A stretch of DNA of 64,000 nt from Lepisosteus oculatus (lineage: Eukaryota; Chordata; Actinopteri; Semionotiformes; Lepisosteidae): assembly GCF_040954835.1 (NCBI RefSeq), contig NC_090698.1, positions 1,238,501 to 1,302,500 of the forward strand, read 5' to 3'. A program made the translations under genes and the position numbers. A model generated the notes under the pieces. That model had not been told where the DNA came from. It did not search any database and saw nothing but the letters and a program-made list of their open reading frames with translations. How positions within the stretch are numbered: the first letter of the stretch is position 1; each line of letters opens with the position of its first letter. Below, piece by piece: positions 36,382-48,107 of the stretch.

Positions 36382-39300
36382 ATGGCCAAGGCTCTTTCCC
36401 AGAGGAAGAGGTACAGTAGCCGGAGGTGGAGCTCCTGGCCTCCTCAGACCAGCTGGGACAGCTGTGTGTTCAGGGTTAGAGCCTGGGTCACCTACGTCTA
36501 TTCTCATCTGCTGAGGAGCATACTGGTGCCAGCAGTGCTTTTAGTAGTGTTGGAGCAGTGCCAGTAGTAGTGTTGGAGTAGTGACAGCCGTATTGGAGCA
36601 GTGCCAGTAGTAGTGTTGGAGCAGTGCCAGTAGTAGTGTTGGAGTAGTGACAGCAGTATTGGAGCAGTGCCAGTAGTAGTGTTGGAGCAGTGCCAGCAGT
36701 AGTCTTTCAGTGCTGCTGCACTACTGCTATATTCAGAAAACAGTCAATCAATCCATCTTGTACAATAGTATCCTTTAATACAGTTTGCTGCCGAATGCTT
36801 CACAGATTTCTGTAGCAGTTAACAATATGTCCACAAGCAAGCATGTGGGCACAGAGGAGAGCAACACACAGTCTCAGAGTGGGTGAGGAGCCCTGGATCA
36901 GCCAGGCTCTGCGGTGACTGGGAATATGAGGGCTGGGACAGTGGCTGGGCAGAAGGCCGCAGTGTGAGGTGAGTAAAGCTGCTGTTTGTGACTCTGGACA
37001 TCGGCAGCTCTGAGGGCTGTGGCCTGGGGCAGCAGAGGCGCCCCTGCCCTGCCTCCGGAGCTCGTCCCCAGGGCGGAGACCCGATAGCCAGGGTTCCTCC
37101 AGGCCCGTCAGCCCGGCGCTGCCGTGTCTGTTGGAGGGACCCTGGCACCGTGCTGCGCTCTTTGCAGGAAGGAGTTTCGGGACGTCCTGAGAGACATCGC
37201 CGCCCTGCTGCCCCTCCCAGCGCCGGCCGGCAGCCGCTGCCTGTCTCAGGTACCCCCCACCGCGGCCCTGCGCCCCGCGCGCCCCCTCAGCCCCGGGAGG
37301 GGAGCCCCTGCCTCCTGCTGCGCCTCACTGCGCTCTTTCTGCTCCACAGAAGGAGATTCTGCTCCACCTGCTGCGGTACCTGCAGCTGCTGAGGAGGCAC
37401 ATCGACGACGCGCAGAGCAAGCTGCCGGAGACCTGCGTCCTCGAGAGAGGTGAGGACCCCTCTGCGCCTCCAGACACCCGCCTCTGCCGCACGGGATGCT
37501 GACAGCAGGCAAGAGGTCGGAGGGCGGCCGGCACGCGGGCTCTGAGCTGTGGAGCCGGGCGTGTGGCTGGGCTCAGTTGGCACTGAGCCTCAAGTCAGAG
37601 AAACCCCTCCTGTACCAGGGCTCCCTGCAGCGCTGACAGCCTACGACCTGTGGTGGAGGCCTGTTCCTCGGACTCGGCTATCTCAGCTGTGCAGGACCAG
37701 GTCTGGCTTAGTCGTGTCCTGTGTAAAAGACAGGTTGTCCGCCTGCAGTAAGTCTGTGTCCTTGTGACACTGAGCAGGGCCCCTGACAGGCGGACGGTCA
37801 TGTGGAGTTGGCGTTCAGTGTAAGTGATTAATTATCCAGCCATGCCAAGAGTGTCCTCTCACCAACACCACCTTTCTGGGATGGCGGGTGTCTGTGGTCT
37901 AAGCGCGCAGACGTGCCCGAGCCTTAGAGAGGAGGGGCAAGAGAATGCTGGTGTGTGTAGTACATCTCACGCTGCACCTCGCTCGGGCCGATCCGGTCGC
38001 CCTCGTCATCACCAGCCTCCCGCAGTGTTCCCACAGCCTGTCTCCTGCTCGTGCACCCCAGGGTTCTGCAGCCATGAAGAGGACCCCCCCCCGGAGCCTC
38101 TGGCGGAGCCCAGGACGCCCCCCCGCTGCCTGAAGGCCAAACGCAAGAGCGTCTGCGGCCGGCCCCGCAAGAGGCCGGCCCCCGACAGAGGTGCGCGGGT
38201 ACGAGCGGGCGGGTCGTTCCACTGGGCTGAAACCGTCCCACAGCGTCGGCTGTTCCAGACCACAACAGTCCTCTGTCAGGAAACATCTCCTTCTCTCAGT
38301 CTGGAATGGCGCTCAAGCTGATATCCCCTGCTGTCCCAGCCCTTGTGCTGCTGCTTATCCTGAAGAAAAGTCCCCTAAGCTTGTGCCCGCCAGGATCGTG
38401 GCATTTCTGCCACAAGTCCCCAAGCAGAGTAGAGGCTCGGCCCCAGGCTAAAGAGGGCGTGACCTCCCCTCCTTTTCTGCCACCTCCAGAGCTGCACTGT
38501 CTTCCCTTTAGCGTAGTAAACAAGATGGAGCTGAGGTCTGACGGTGTCAGGTATGACTTAGACACAACTCATCTGATTGCAATTCTACACTTGTAACAGG
38601 GCTTAAAACTTCTGTTGTCAATCTTTTTGTTGCTGCTGTGCTGTGTCTAGATCAGGCAGTGAGGAGCTGTGCTGTGTCTAGATCAGGCAGTGAGGAGCTG
38701 TGCTGTGTCTAGATCAGGCAGTGAGGAGCTGTGCTGTGTCTAGATCAGGCAGTGTGAGGAGCTGTGCTGTGTCTAGATCCGTCAGTGAGGAGCTGTGCTG
38801 TGTCTAGATCCGTCAGTGAGGAGCTGTGCTGTGTCTAGATCAGTCAGTGAGGAGTTGTGCTGTGTCTAGATCAGGCAGTGAGGAGCTGTGCTGTGTCTAG
38901 ATCAGGCAGTGAGGAGCTGTGCTGTGTCTAGATCAGGCAGTGTGAGGACCTGTGCTGTGTCTAGATCAGGCAGTGAGGAGCTGTGCTGTGTCTAGATCAG
39001 GCAGTGAGGAGCTGTGCTGTGTCTAGATCAGGCAGTGAGGAGCTGTGCTGTGTCTAGATCAGTCAGTGAGGAGCTGTGCTGTGTCTAAACCAGGCAGTGT
39101 GAGGAGCTGTGCTGTGTCTAGACCAGGCAGTGTGAGGAGCTGTGCTGTGTCTAGATCAGTCAGTATGAGGAGCTGTGCTGTGTCTAGATCAGGCAGTGAG
39201 GAGCTGTGCTGTGTCTAGATCAGTCAGTGTGGGAGAGCTGCTCATGCGCTCAAAGCAACACTGTGCTATGCTCTGTGCTGCTCTGACAGAGCTGTGTGAG

Positions 39301-42300
39301 GACGTGCCGGAGAAGAGGCGCAGGCTGTATGGGGCGCAGAGTGACCTCAGAGACGGACACCCCAACACCCGATTGGGGTCACTGGCCCTGTGGGATGAGC
39401 GCCCGGAGTGGCCGGCGTTCCAGTCAGGGACAATCCAGGCACAGGACAGGACAGCACAGGACAGCAGCAGCTCCCTGGACTCAGAGCTGAGCCTCAGTCT
39501 GCCTTCCTGGAGGACAGCTCCCTCTGCTGGTAGGACGCCTGATGAAAGTGCTCATACTGTTTGTTTCTAACCACTACGTCCAGTGTCTTCACTGGGTCTT
39601 AGTCAAAGGTGAAAGAGGGGTCTCAGCACTTTGCTAAAATCTCAGGACCAAACTGTCCATCAATTTCCTTGATAGAGGCCAGGATGACAACAAGTGTCAT
39701 GACTTGTTCCACACACCCACATCCCTCTGTGTAAAGAAGTGCCTCCTATTCTCAGTTAGAAATGCACTTTTGCATGATTTGAACTTGTGTCCTCTGGTTT
39801 AGGAAAGAAAACAATTGCCCAGTCTGTCAGTGGAGCACATCCCTTGCTGCATCTGGGGGCCTCTCTCTGTCCTGGTTCCAGAGCAGCAGTATCTTTATTG
39901 TGAGTTAAAAGCCAGTACTGTACAACATTTTATGAATGAGGCTCTACTTGTGCCTCATGCCTCATGCAATTGTAACAAATCACCCCTTGTTTTAAGTTAG
40001 TAAGGCCCGGGCAGCCTCCTCCAGCTCCGCGTTTTTTGCTCCATGCATGGAACACAATCCTGAATGTAATGTAAGGGGATTTAAATTTAGTTTTTTGCCT
40101 CAGGAGTGTTTCCTCTTTTGGGTTTGTCTGCAAACCTGACTGGCTGACTATCCTAGAGTCTAGAGCTCGGGTTTGAAGAGTGGAGATCCCAGTGCTGACC
40201 TCTGTTATTCTTCACTGGTGACAGCCCTGCCTACTCTGTACTGTTTCCTGCTGTTCTCCACTTCTCACATCAGAGACAAAATATACCTTCGATGCCAACA
40301 GCCTGCGCTGAGACTGAATCTGTCAAAGAGCAACATGATCAACAGGCTAGAATAATCTAAATTATTCATTCAATTAGTGTCTGTATTCATTACCGCTCTC
40401 CCTTGTTCACAAACCCATCAGGAGTCAGTTAAGCAGGGCTGAGCCCTCACCAGACACACCCCGCGCTAGTCCAGGATCACCCCTGTTCCCTGGGCTCGGG
40501 ACTGGACCCTGAGCGTGGAAGGAGTGTGGTCATCTGTCCCTTGGTCCAGCTGTTGGAGCAGTTTGTTCTGCTGATAGTATCAAGTGTGTTGGCTGTGCCC
40601 AGGGCATGGTGTCCCGATCCAGCTGTTCCAGGCAAATTCTCCCTTCTTACGAACGTGAGAACCTGCGGAAGATTCGAAACGAGAGGAGCTGTTCAGTCCG
40701 ACTGGCCCGTCTGGTAGCTAATCTTGTCCAGGGTCTCGTCCAGCCTTTTCCTGAGGGCTTCAGCTCCATGGCTGGGCAGCTCGCTCCACACCTCTGTGCT
40801 CAGTTCCAGGTGCCCGTCCAGGTTCTGTCCACCTGTGTCCTCCGGGCTGGTTCACTCTTCCCAGCGCGCAGTTGGTGCGGCCGCCTGCGTTGGGCTGTGT
40901 CTGCGGGGCGTCCGTCACCACTGTCCTGCGCTGCCCTCTTGCAGAGACCCCAGGAGGGCAAGAGCCGAGGACCCCTGGGGACAGCAGCTGGTGCTCCGCC
41001 TGCGGGGAGAGGACAGGCAGCGAGGAGGACGGCTCCTGCAGGGTCCTGGACGTGCTGCAGCCCGAGTGAGCACACCAGTCCGCCGGGCTCAGGAGCGCAG
41101 GCCGCCGGAGTGGGCTCTGTGTCCCCCGGCTCAGAAACCGGGGAGTCTGAAAGCCTTCCGTCGTGTCTGAGATCTGCTGTCTCCTCTCGTGTCTGTAGGG
41201 CGTGGGGCCTGCTTGCGAAAGACCATTTGCTGGGGGGGTACCCCTCCTCCGAGGACGGTGAATTCCCCCTGACCCCTGGATCGGCGGCTGGCCAGGCCCC
41301 AGGTACGCCGTCCCCCGACGCTGGCTGGCGGTCTGAGGGGGGCTCGTCGCGTGTCAGAGGGTTTCTAGAAAGTGTGTTACAGTGAAGTCAGCAAACACGG
41401 CAGCACAGAGCAGAGCTGTCGGGTCTTTCTCAGATGGCAGACGTCTGTCTCGACTCTTGGAAAGGCTTCTTTCAACAGCAGTGCACTTGTGTTGCGACCC
41501 CATTTTTGCCTCCTTGTCTGCAGCACAGGCAGAACAGGAGGAGACCCGTCCTCGGTACAGAGGTCACAGGACAGGTCACAACGAGGGGAGCTTGTTCCAT
41601 ACTCCCACAACCCTTGGCGTAGAAAGCACTTCACCATAGTTTCCACCTGTGACCCTGTAAAGCTCAGCGTCTCTCGTTCTGTGTTCTGAGTGGGTGTTTT
41701 TGGCGCCTGCACCCTCGTGCCTGAGCCTCAGGAGGGTGAGGTCACGCCTCTCGCTGTCTGTCTCTGCCCCCACAGCGCCCACCCCGTCCACCCCCGGCAG
41801 CCAGCTGGGAGCTCTGGATGTCCTGGACGATCTCAACCTCAGCCCCTCACTCTTCACCTCCCCGGCACGGGACGTCCCGGCCAGCCTTCTGCACAAGGGA
41901 CATGAGGAGCTGGAAGGTGTGTCCACCCTGCCCATCCCCTTGCCCAGCTGAGCTGTGACTGACCTGTGACTGACACAGACACACGCAGACACACAGAGAC
42001 ACACGGACAGACAGACGCACACAGAGACACACGGACACACGCAGAGAGACAGATACAAGCAGACACACACAGACGCACAGACACACACACACAGAGACAC
42101 ACGGACACACGCAGATAGACAGATACAACCAGACACACAGAGACACACAAACAGACATGCACAGACACGCAGACACACACACACATAGACACACACAAAC
42201 GCAGAGACATAAACGGACATACACAGATACACGCAGAGACACATGGACACGCACGGACAGACACACACACAGATGCACAGAAGCAAACAAACTGACATGC

Positions 42301-43310
42301 AGACACACATAGAGACACACGGACAGACAGGCTCACTCACTCGTCTCCTGTCTGTGTTCATCTTGTCCACAGCTCTGTTCGAAGACGTGTGGATCAGCTC
42401 GGAGCCGCCCATGCGAACTGGAGACCCCAGCAGGGACTCGGTACGGCCCCCCGGTCTGGGGGGGAGGGGGAGTCTGTTCCCTGGGCAGGAGCACAGGGCT
42501 GGTGGGCGTCTGGGGCTCGAGCCGTGGACAGTGTCCAGGGTGAGAGCTGCAGACGTGACGCCCTGGACTCCGGACAGGGGCAGCAGCAGGAAGCCCAGCC
42601 CGAGCTGCTGCCGTGTGATTCCAGGCCTTCTCCCTGGCCCTGTGTCCCAGGTGCAGGACAGCGGCGAGGCGACGGGGGCCGGTGGCTGGCTGTCCTCCCA
42701 GAGCGAGGAGGAGGAGGAAGGGGCAGATCTGACCTGGACCCCGTCCCAGAGAGGCCCGGCGCAGGGCGGCCGCGGAGGCCGGGGCCAGCACAGGCACAGG
42801 GGGGCGCCGGGCGAGCTGCGCCACCTGAAGAGGAAGTGCGTCAACGGCTTCATCATGTTCTGCCGCCTCAACAGGAAGTCCTACATGCGGTGAGTGTGCA
42901 CGGGTGTGCAAGGGTGTGTGCGTGATTGTGCGCGGGTGTGCACGTGATTGTGCGCGGGTGTGTGTGAGTGTGCGCAGGTGGGCCAGCCCTCCGGCTCCTT
43001 CCCGCCTGCCGCCTTGCTGACCCGGCCTGCGTGTGTCCCCCCAGAGCTCACCCCGGGACCCCCTCCACCGTGGCCACCAAGGAGCTGGCGCGTATGTGGC
43101 ACGGCATGGCCAAGGCGGAGAGGCGCCTCTACTGGTCAGTCTGCGCGCGTCTGTCCGGCGGGCCGGTGCTGGCGGCCCGGCCCCTCGCTCACCCCGGCTC
43201 TCTCTCCGCCCCACAGCCGCAAGGCCCAGAAGTTCAGCTGCCAGCAGAACCGCAACGTGCGGAGCCAGTGGGGGGAGGAGGAGGAGGAGGAGGACAGGGA
43301 GGAGACCTAG
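36382..43310 (+). CDS. meiosin: MEIOSIN: bHLH and HMG-box meiosis initiator
   Basis: Twelve exons: 36382-36410, 37168-37249, 37350-37449, 38026-38190, 39290-39529, 40945-41065, 41199-41302, 41776-41916, 42373-42440, 42651-42889, 43045-43134, 43217-43310. Phases are consistent and the sum is 1473 nt (490 aa). An N-terminal bHLH-like part is at residues 8-70, with [19 protein letters not shown] and [20 protein letters not shown] basic [15 protein letters not shown] stretch resembling an NLS is at about 115. An acidic Ser/Pro-rich middle follows. A C-terminal HMG box is at about 409-470, with [20 protein letters not shown] and [17 protein letters not shown], then a poly-Glu end. This two-domain order is specific to MEIOSIN (BHMG1), the STRA8 partner that drives meiotic genes in mammals and a neighbour of QPCTL and SIX5 on human 19q13. 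The start is the weak point: the 36310-36410 exon is open upstream of the chosen ATG, so an earlier start in another exon is possible. Confidence 0.85.
36536..36705. repeat. Minisatellite, AGTGTTGGAGCAGTGCCAGT units
   Basis: About seven units of 22-24 bases built on GTTGGAGCAGTGCCAGTAGTA, in meiosin intron 1. Confidence 0.85.
38636..39232. repeat. 31-bp minisatellite, about 19 copies
   Basis: Units read GCTGTGCTGTGTCTAGATCA then GGCAGTGAGGA, period 31, with a 33-base variant (GTGTGAGGA) and point variants (CCGTCAGTG, AACCAG). The array ends 57 bases before the acceptor of meiosin exon 5. Confidence 0.95.
39690..39805 (+). repeat. Dispersed repeat, CTGTGTAAAGAAGTGCCTCC block
   Basis: CCACATCCCTCTGTGTAAAG, AAGTGCCTCCTATTCTCAG, AATGCACTTTTGCATGATTT, GAACTTGTGTCCTCTGG is the best-kept middle part of the family seen at 33.37, 34.27, 41.6 and 53.6 kb. 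It lies in meiosin intron 5. Confidence 0.65.
40645..40850 (+). repeat. Dispersed repeat, 5' part (GAACGTGAGAACCTG)
   Basis: It starts GAACGTGAGAACCTGCGGAA and continues with GAGGAGCTGTTCAGTCC, GGTCTCGTCCAGCCTTTTCC and GCAGCTCGCTCCACACCTCTG. The start matches the reverse-strand copy at 20.93 kb. The rest leads into the CTGTGTAAAG block found elsewhere, so these pieces are read as parts of one long element. Confidence 0.55.
41580..41665 (+). repeat. Dispersed repeat, diverged middle block
   Basis: GCTTGTTCCATACTCCCACA then ACCCTTGGCGTAGAAAGCAC is a diverged copy of the middle block at 39.70 kb. It is in meiosin intron 7. Confidence 0.45.
41970..42335. repeat. CACACAGACACAC-type microsatellite
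   Basis: ACACAGACAC, ACACGGACAC and CGCAGAGACA units alternate over about 365 bases in meiosin intron 8. The resulting open frames on both strands (Cys/Val or Thr/Gln-rich) are composition effects. Confidence 0.92.
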
Positions 43311-43354
43311 ACCCTGTCCGGCCCACTGGAGCCCTCCTGTGCCCCCACTCAGAC

Positions 43355-44330
43355 ACACGAGTGTGTGTGGGGCTTTTGTGCTCAGAGGGGGGTGTGTGTG
43401 TGTGGGGCTGTTGTGCTCAGAGGGGTGTGTGTGTGTGGGGCTGTTGTGCTCAGAGGGTGGGGGTGTGTGTGGGGCTGTTGTGCTCAGAGGGGTGGGTGGG
43501 TGTGTGTGTGGGGCTGTTGTGCTCAGAGGGGTGGGTGTGTGTGTGTGGGGCTGTTGTGCTCAGAGGGGTGTGTGTGTGTGTGGGGCTGTTGTGCTCAGAG
43601 GTGGGTGTGTGTGTGTGTGGGGCTGTTGTGCTCAGAGGTGGGTGTGTGTGTGTGTGGGGCTGTTGTGCTCAGAGGGGTGGGTGTGTGTGTGTGGGGCTGT
43701 TGTGCTCAGAGGGGTGGGTGTGTGTGTGTGTGTGGGGCTGTTGTGCTCAGAGGGGTGGGTGTGTGTGTGTGTGGGGCTGTTGTGCTCAGAGGGGTGGGTG
43801 TGTGTGTGTGGGGCTGTTGTGCTCAGAGGGGTGGGTGTGTGTGTGTGTGTGGGGCTGTTGTGCTCAGAGGGGTGGGTGTGTGTGTGTGTGGGGCTGTTGT
43901 GCTCAGAGGGGTGGGTGTGTGTGTGTGTGGGGCTATTGTGCTCAGAGGGGTGGGTGTGTGTGTGTGTGTGTGGGGCTGTTGTGCTCAGAGGGGTGGGTGT
44001 GTGTGTGTGTGTGGGGCTGTTGTGCTCAGAGGGGTGGGTGTGTGTGGGGCTGTTGTGCTCAGAGGGGTGGGTGTGTGTGTGTGGGGCTGTTGTGCTCAGA
44101 GGGGGGTGTGTGTGTGGGTTGGGGGGCTGTTGTGCTCAGAGGGGTGTGTGTGGGGCTGTTGTGCTCAGAGGGGGGTGTGTGTGGGGCTGTTGTGCTCAGA
44201 GGGGTGTGTGTGTGTGGGGCTGTTGTGCTCAGAGGGTGGGGGTGTGTGGGGCTGTTGTGCTCAGAGGGGTGTGTGTGGGGCTGTTGTGCTCAGAGGGGTG
44301 TGTGTGTGTGTGTGGGTTGGGGGGCTGGGT
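43355..44330. repeat. GT-rich minisatellite in meiosin 3' UTR
   Basis: About 28 units of roughly 28-40 bases: GGGGCTGTTGTGCTCAGAGG followed by GGTGGGTGTGTGTGTG of varying length. The array starts 45 bases after the meiosin stop and ends just before its polyadenylation signal. Confidence 0.95.
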
Positions 44331-44382
44331 CGCTCACAGTTCTGTGTTCCCGTTAAGGCCGAGTGTTCAGGAGAGGAGATGA

Positions 44383-44388
44383 AATAAA
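44383..44388 (+). terminator. Probable meiosin polyadenylation signal
   Basis: AATAAA in GATGAAATAAAGGTTC, the first canonical signal after the meiosin stop and right after the minisatellite. A mature mRNA ending here would carry the whole array. Confidence 0.6.
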
Positions 44389-44399
44389 GGTTCTCTCTC

Positions 44400-46640
44400 C
44401 GGGCTCTGTCAGGGTGCTCTGTTGTGGTGACTGGAGGCCGGAGCACCTCAGTACCTCTGGCCTGGGGGGGGAGGGGGGGAACTCGGGGTCAAGTCCACCG
44501 GGAGGCACAGCAGGAGTCCTGAATGGGGCTCCCTTCGCCAGGGGTCCCCAACTAGAGGAGGAAGAGGACAGCAGAGGGATCTTGGTGTCGCCTGGTTTCG
44601 AGCAGCCTGGGACCCCTGCAGGCCCGCTGGTCCGGGACGTCCCAGGAGGAGCGGGCTTCCTGTGTTGCTCATATGTCCCGGCAGGACAGAGCTGTGATCT
44701 GGTGAGACGGGGGAGGGGCAGGGCCGCCCAGCGCTGTTGTGGGGTCCCAGTGCAAGATCCTGGAAAGGGGCTCCCCAAACTTGTGGTTCTCCCATACAGC
44801 ACACAGTACAGTACCCACTCCAACCTTATTGTATTGTTTATGACAAATTAATAACTAGAAAACTTATTAACTCCTCCGAAGAACTCATAATGCATACAGT
44901 ACCTTACAAACAAGAACAAGCAGCACACTTTTTACAAAGATGACATGTATTTTACATTGAAAGTAATAGGAACATTAATAACAACAGAATAACAATAAAC
45001 ACGATCTGTTAGTTCAAACTGTAAGCAAGCCACAAGTCACAAATGACTGCACTGAAACCTTTGGAGAAAGGAATTGTAGAAATAAATATGAAATTAAGAA
45101 GTAAAAGAGCACCATAACGGGAGGGGCTGAGATCAGGAAGGCTGAGCAGAGGGGAACGTTCCATGGAAACCATGCTATAAATCAATAAAGCCACACCACG
45201 TACCCACCCACCCCACAACAAAAATTGACCTGCCCCTCCTCGCCCAACTCCACCCTCACACACCTCTGGACTCTCCAGCTGAGTCACAGACGTCAGGCCC
45301 CGGGCCGGTAGTCCACAGTCAGTTAAATGTTCCTCTTGATAAGGACTCAAACAGCTAGAAAGTTATTCCTCTTTAAAAGGGGATAAGATGAGGTTTGAGA
45401 CAAAGAACAAATTCTCTCCATGTACTTGAATGACCCCCAAATCACAGGAGTACCTGGCCTCTCACTGCTACGACAGGGTCTCCTTCATGAACGAGTGGTG
45501 CAGACACTGGCAGTCTCCTCCCCCACACAAGGTACGACCTGCTGCTGGAAATTCAGAGCCTCCTTGAGTTTGCCATCACTCTACGGACATGAAAAAGATC
45601 CGCCAGGAATTAAGGTCCTTCTTTGTCAAACAATTCCTCTTGAAACTATTTCGGTACTGATGGTAGTTCAGGGGGGCCCCTCCTGCCTAGAACAGAAAGA
45701 CCAAAAAAATCCTTTCCTTCCTTTATCGGGAAAAGGGGGCTCTTATGTTCCAGCGCGGACAGCACACAGAGCCCGGCTCGCCACAAAGACCCCACGCTTG
45801 AGCACAGCGGCACGTCTGCTAGGGTCACGTTTCCCTAATGATTTCTGCAATAAACTGTCCCAGTCGTCGCTGTCAAGTAGATGGCTGGGGGGGCCTTAAG
45901 AAAACCGGACCGTCACACTTCAGCAGCACCACCGCACTGCAGGCCATTGATCCCACACTCCAGGTCACTGGTGCGCAGCAAAGACTGGGGGGAAAAAGTC
46001 CTAAACATTTTGACCTGGACAAAGAGGTCACCTTCTTTGCCAGACTGTTAAAGCCCTCACTCCTCCTACTAATCAGGCTGCTGCAAAAAAGCAAGACTTC
46101 AAGGCTTTTAATAATATATAGTGCACTGCTGTGTACAAGAATCACTTCCTCGAAGACCACCTCTCAGCCCTGAAGGCCTGTATCGCCTTTGTGCCAGACT
46201 GCACAGCCTGCTCCTCACGCGTACAAGCTGCTCTCAAGCTCGGATTTACGACTACTTGTCCAAGCAGGTGCTGGGAGGAACAGGCCCTGTACTGACCAGG
46301 CGAGGCTCCGGGTCTCTCTGCTGCCGCCTGCTGGTCCAGCACTGGCGCTGCAGGGAATGGGGGACTCGAGTCGAAGAACTGCACCCTTCACCAACAGCAA
46401 TTTCTAATAGTGACAGGCTAGTGCAAAATACAATAAGACACCAACCTTCCACTCTGCACAACTGTAGTTACAGTCGACCAGCTGCCAGTGGTAAACGGAC
46501 AGTACTTCCACGAGGTCTCCCCAGAAAAGAGGCAAATTGAATACGAGCTAAACCAGAAATCCCATCTTTACCCTTTGCCTAAGATAAGCGCGAGAAGTTT
46601 CCTCACGCTCCTCCCTTTCGGCCACTAGAGGCTCAGTCTT
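44400..46640. other. No gene recognised
   Basis: Mixed sequence with short frames on both strands. None has a domain or a convincing splice context. A CTCF-like site (reverse of ACCAGCAGGCGGCAGC) is near 46318. Confidence 0.45.
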
Positions 46641-46652
46641 GTCGCAGAAAAG

Positions 46653-46682
<30 letters not shown>
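46653..46682. repeat. Poly-C run followed by A run
   Basis: About 20 C bases followed by about 10 A bases. The length is prone to sequencing error. Confidence 0.9.
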
Positions 46683-46683
<1 letters not shown>

Positions 46684-47689
46684 AGCCGAACCCCAAACGC
46701 TTCTAGACGCCCCGTGACTCTTCAGCGATTCGGGTTGTCTGAAGCGCTGTTGTGGGCTGGTGAAGTTCGCTCATGCAGGTCCTGTCCTTTCAATCCCGAA
46801 TCGCCGTTGCCGCATCGCAGACAAACCCTCCACCGGATATTACGGCTCCCAAGATTGACATTATTGATTACCCCCGCACTAGCAAACTCCCAGTCTCTCT
46901 CACCTACGATCTGAACCTCACAGTGCCTTCTTTCTTACCAAAAACTCAAACACATTGAAATCTACCCCTGCCTCAAGTCAAGAAGTTCACTCCCCATAAT
47001 TTTCTATCCTTTATTTCATTCTGTTGATGTATGATTGTGCACATTGGATGTTGTTTTGCACACTGCCTGCTGTTGTTTTGCACACTGCCTGTTGTCTCTG
47101 TCTCTCTCTTCTTACACAATTGTGCGGGGAGGCGCGGCCGCAGGTGGCTCCTGACGCCCGCAGGGACACTGCGCGCTCGCTGAGCTCAGGACTCGCCTCT
47201 TCCGAAACCACCGTCTGCTGCGGCCCTTCAGACGTACCCCTACACGTTCTGCAATTACTGGGGCCCTCCTCATTTCCCTGCTTCAGTCTAGTCTCGTGTT
47301 TACGCCGTATCGCGCTGCAGAGCTGGCAGGCGATCGTCATCGTGTCACATGCCTGTATGAAACCCAGACAACGGCTCTCCGACCCGAACTGACATCAGAG
47401 GCCGGGTTTCACCAACTCTGGACTGGGGCACCTTCTGTGTGGGGTCTGCATGGTCCCTTTACCACGGGAGCAGCTGCAGGCGACTGCGAGATGCTTAAAT
47501 TCCTACAACGAAAGGATGCAGTTCAGCTACGGCTCGACAGGTCAGCAGAGTCCGATTTCCACAGCAAACACCGGCCAGCCGGACCCGTCCAAGGTCCTCC
47601 TGGTGCAGGAGCCCCGTACGCGCCTCCCTCCTGCTCGTCCATAAGGCTGCACATGGCTCAGTCTGCCCAGCTCCCGCCCTGCTCCCCCT

Positions 47690-47880
47690 CACAGCCTTCG
47701 CTCGTCTGACCCTGCTCTCCTGTCTGTCCCCCAAGCCCGCCTACACTCTGGGGGTGACAGGGCCTTCTCCTGCTGCGCCCCAAAACTCTGGAGCTCTATC
47801 CCTAAGGATATCAGAGTCACCTTCCCTGAGCTCTTTCCAACCAAGAATCAAAACATTTTTTTATTATTGTTATTAGTAAT
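47690..47880 (+). mobile_element. LINE-2-type reverse transcriptase C-terminal remnant
   Basis: Frame GDRAFSCCAPKLWSSIPKDI is the typical end of L2/Maui-type ORF2 (family form GDRAFSVAAPRLWNSLP). FPELFPTK and an ATT-rich tail follow. Upstream debris from 46.7 kb, with TTTTGCACACTGCCTG repeats and a DANA-like TGTGTGGGGTCTGCATGG scrap at 47438, may belong to the same insertion complex. Confidence 0.65.
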
Positions 47881-48107
47881 CATCATCATCATCATTTTAT
47901 TATTATTCTACGATCATTCGTGAATAGAATTTCGTGGGTGCGCCACACGTATCACGCGTGTGTGTGGGTGTGTTTATCACATCTCTACCTGACCGCCGCC
48001 CACAGCTGGGGAAGCGCAGGTCGCAGAGACGCCTCGACAGTCTGCTGCCGCCCGACTGAGCCACAGGACGCGTCTCCATCGCCAGAGGGACAGACAACCG
48101 CCCAGAC

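Noticed and set aside
41576-42871. Long minus-strand frame of 431 codons with Cys/Val/Ser repeats
   Set aside because: It is the reverse reading of the CACACAGACAC microsatellite and of meiosin exons 8-10. There is no splice or domain support.
42968-44387. Three overlapping plus-strand frames of 340-462 codons rich in Cys, Val and Gly
   Set aside because: They are read-throughs of the GT-rich minisatellite after the meiosin stop. All three frames are open because the unit has no stop, and there is no domain.
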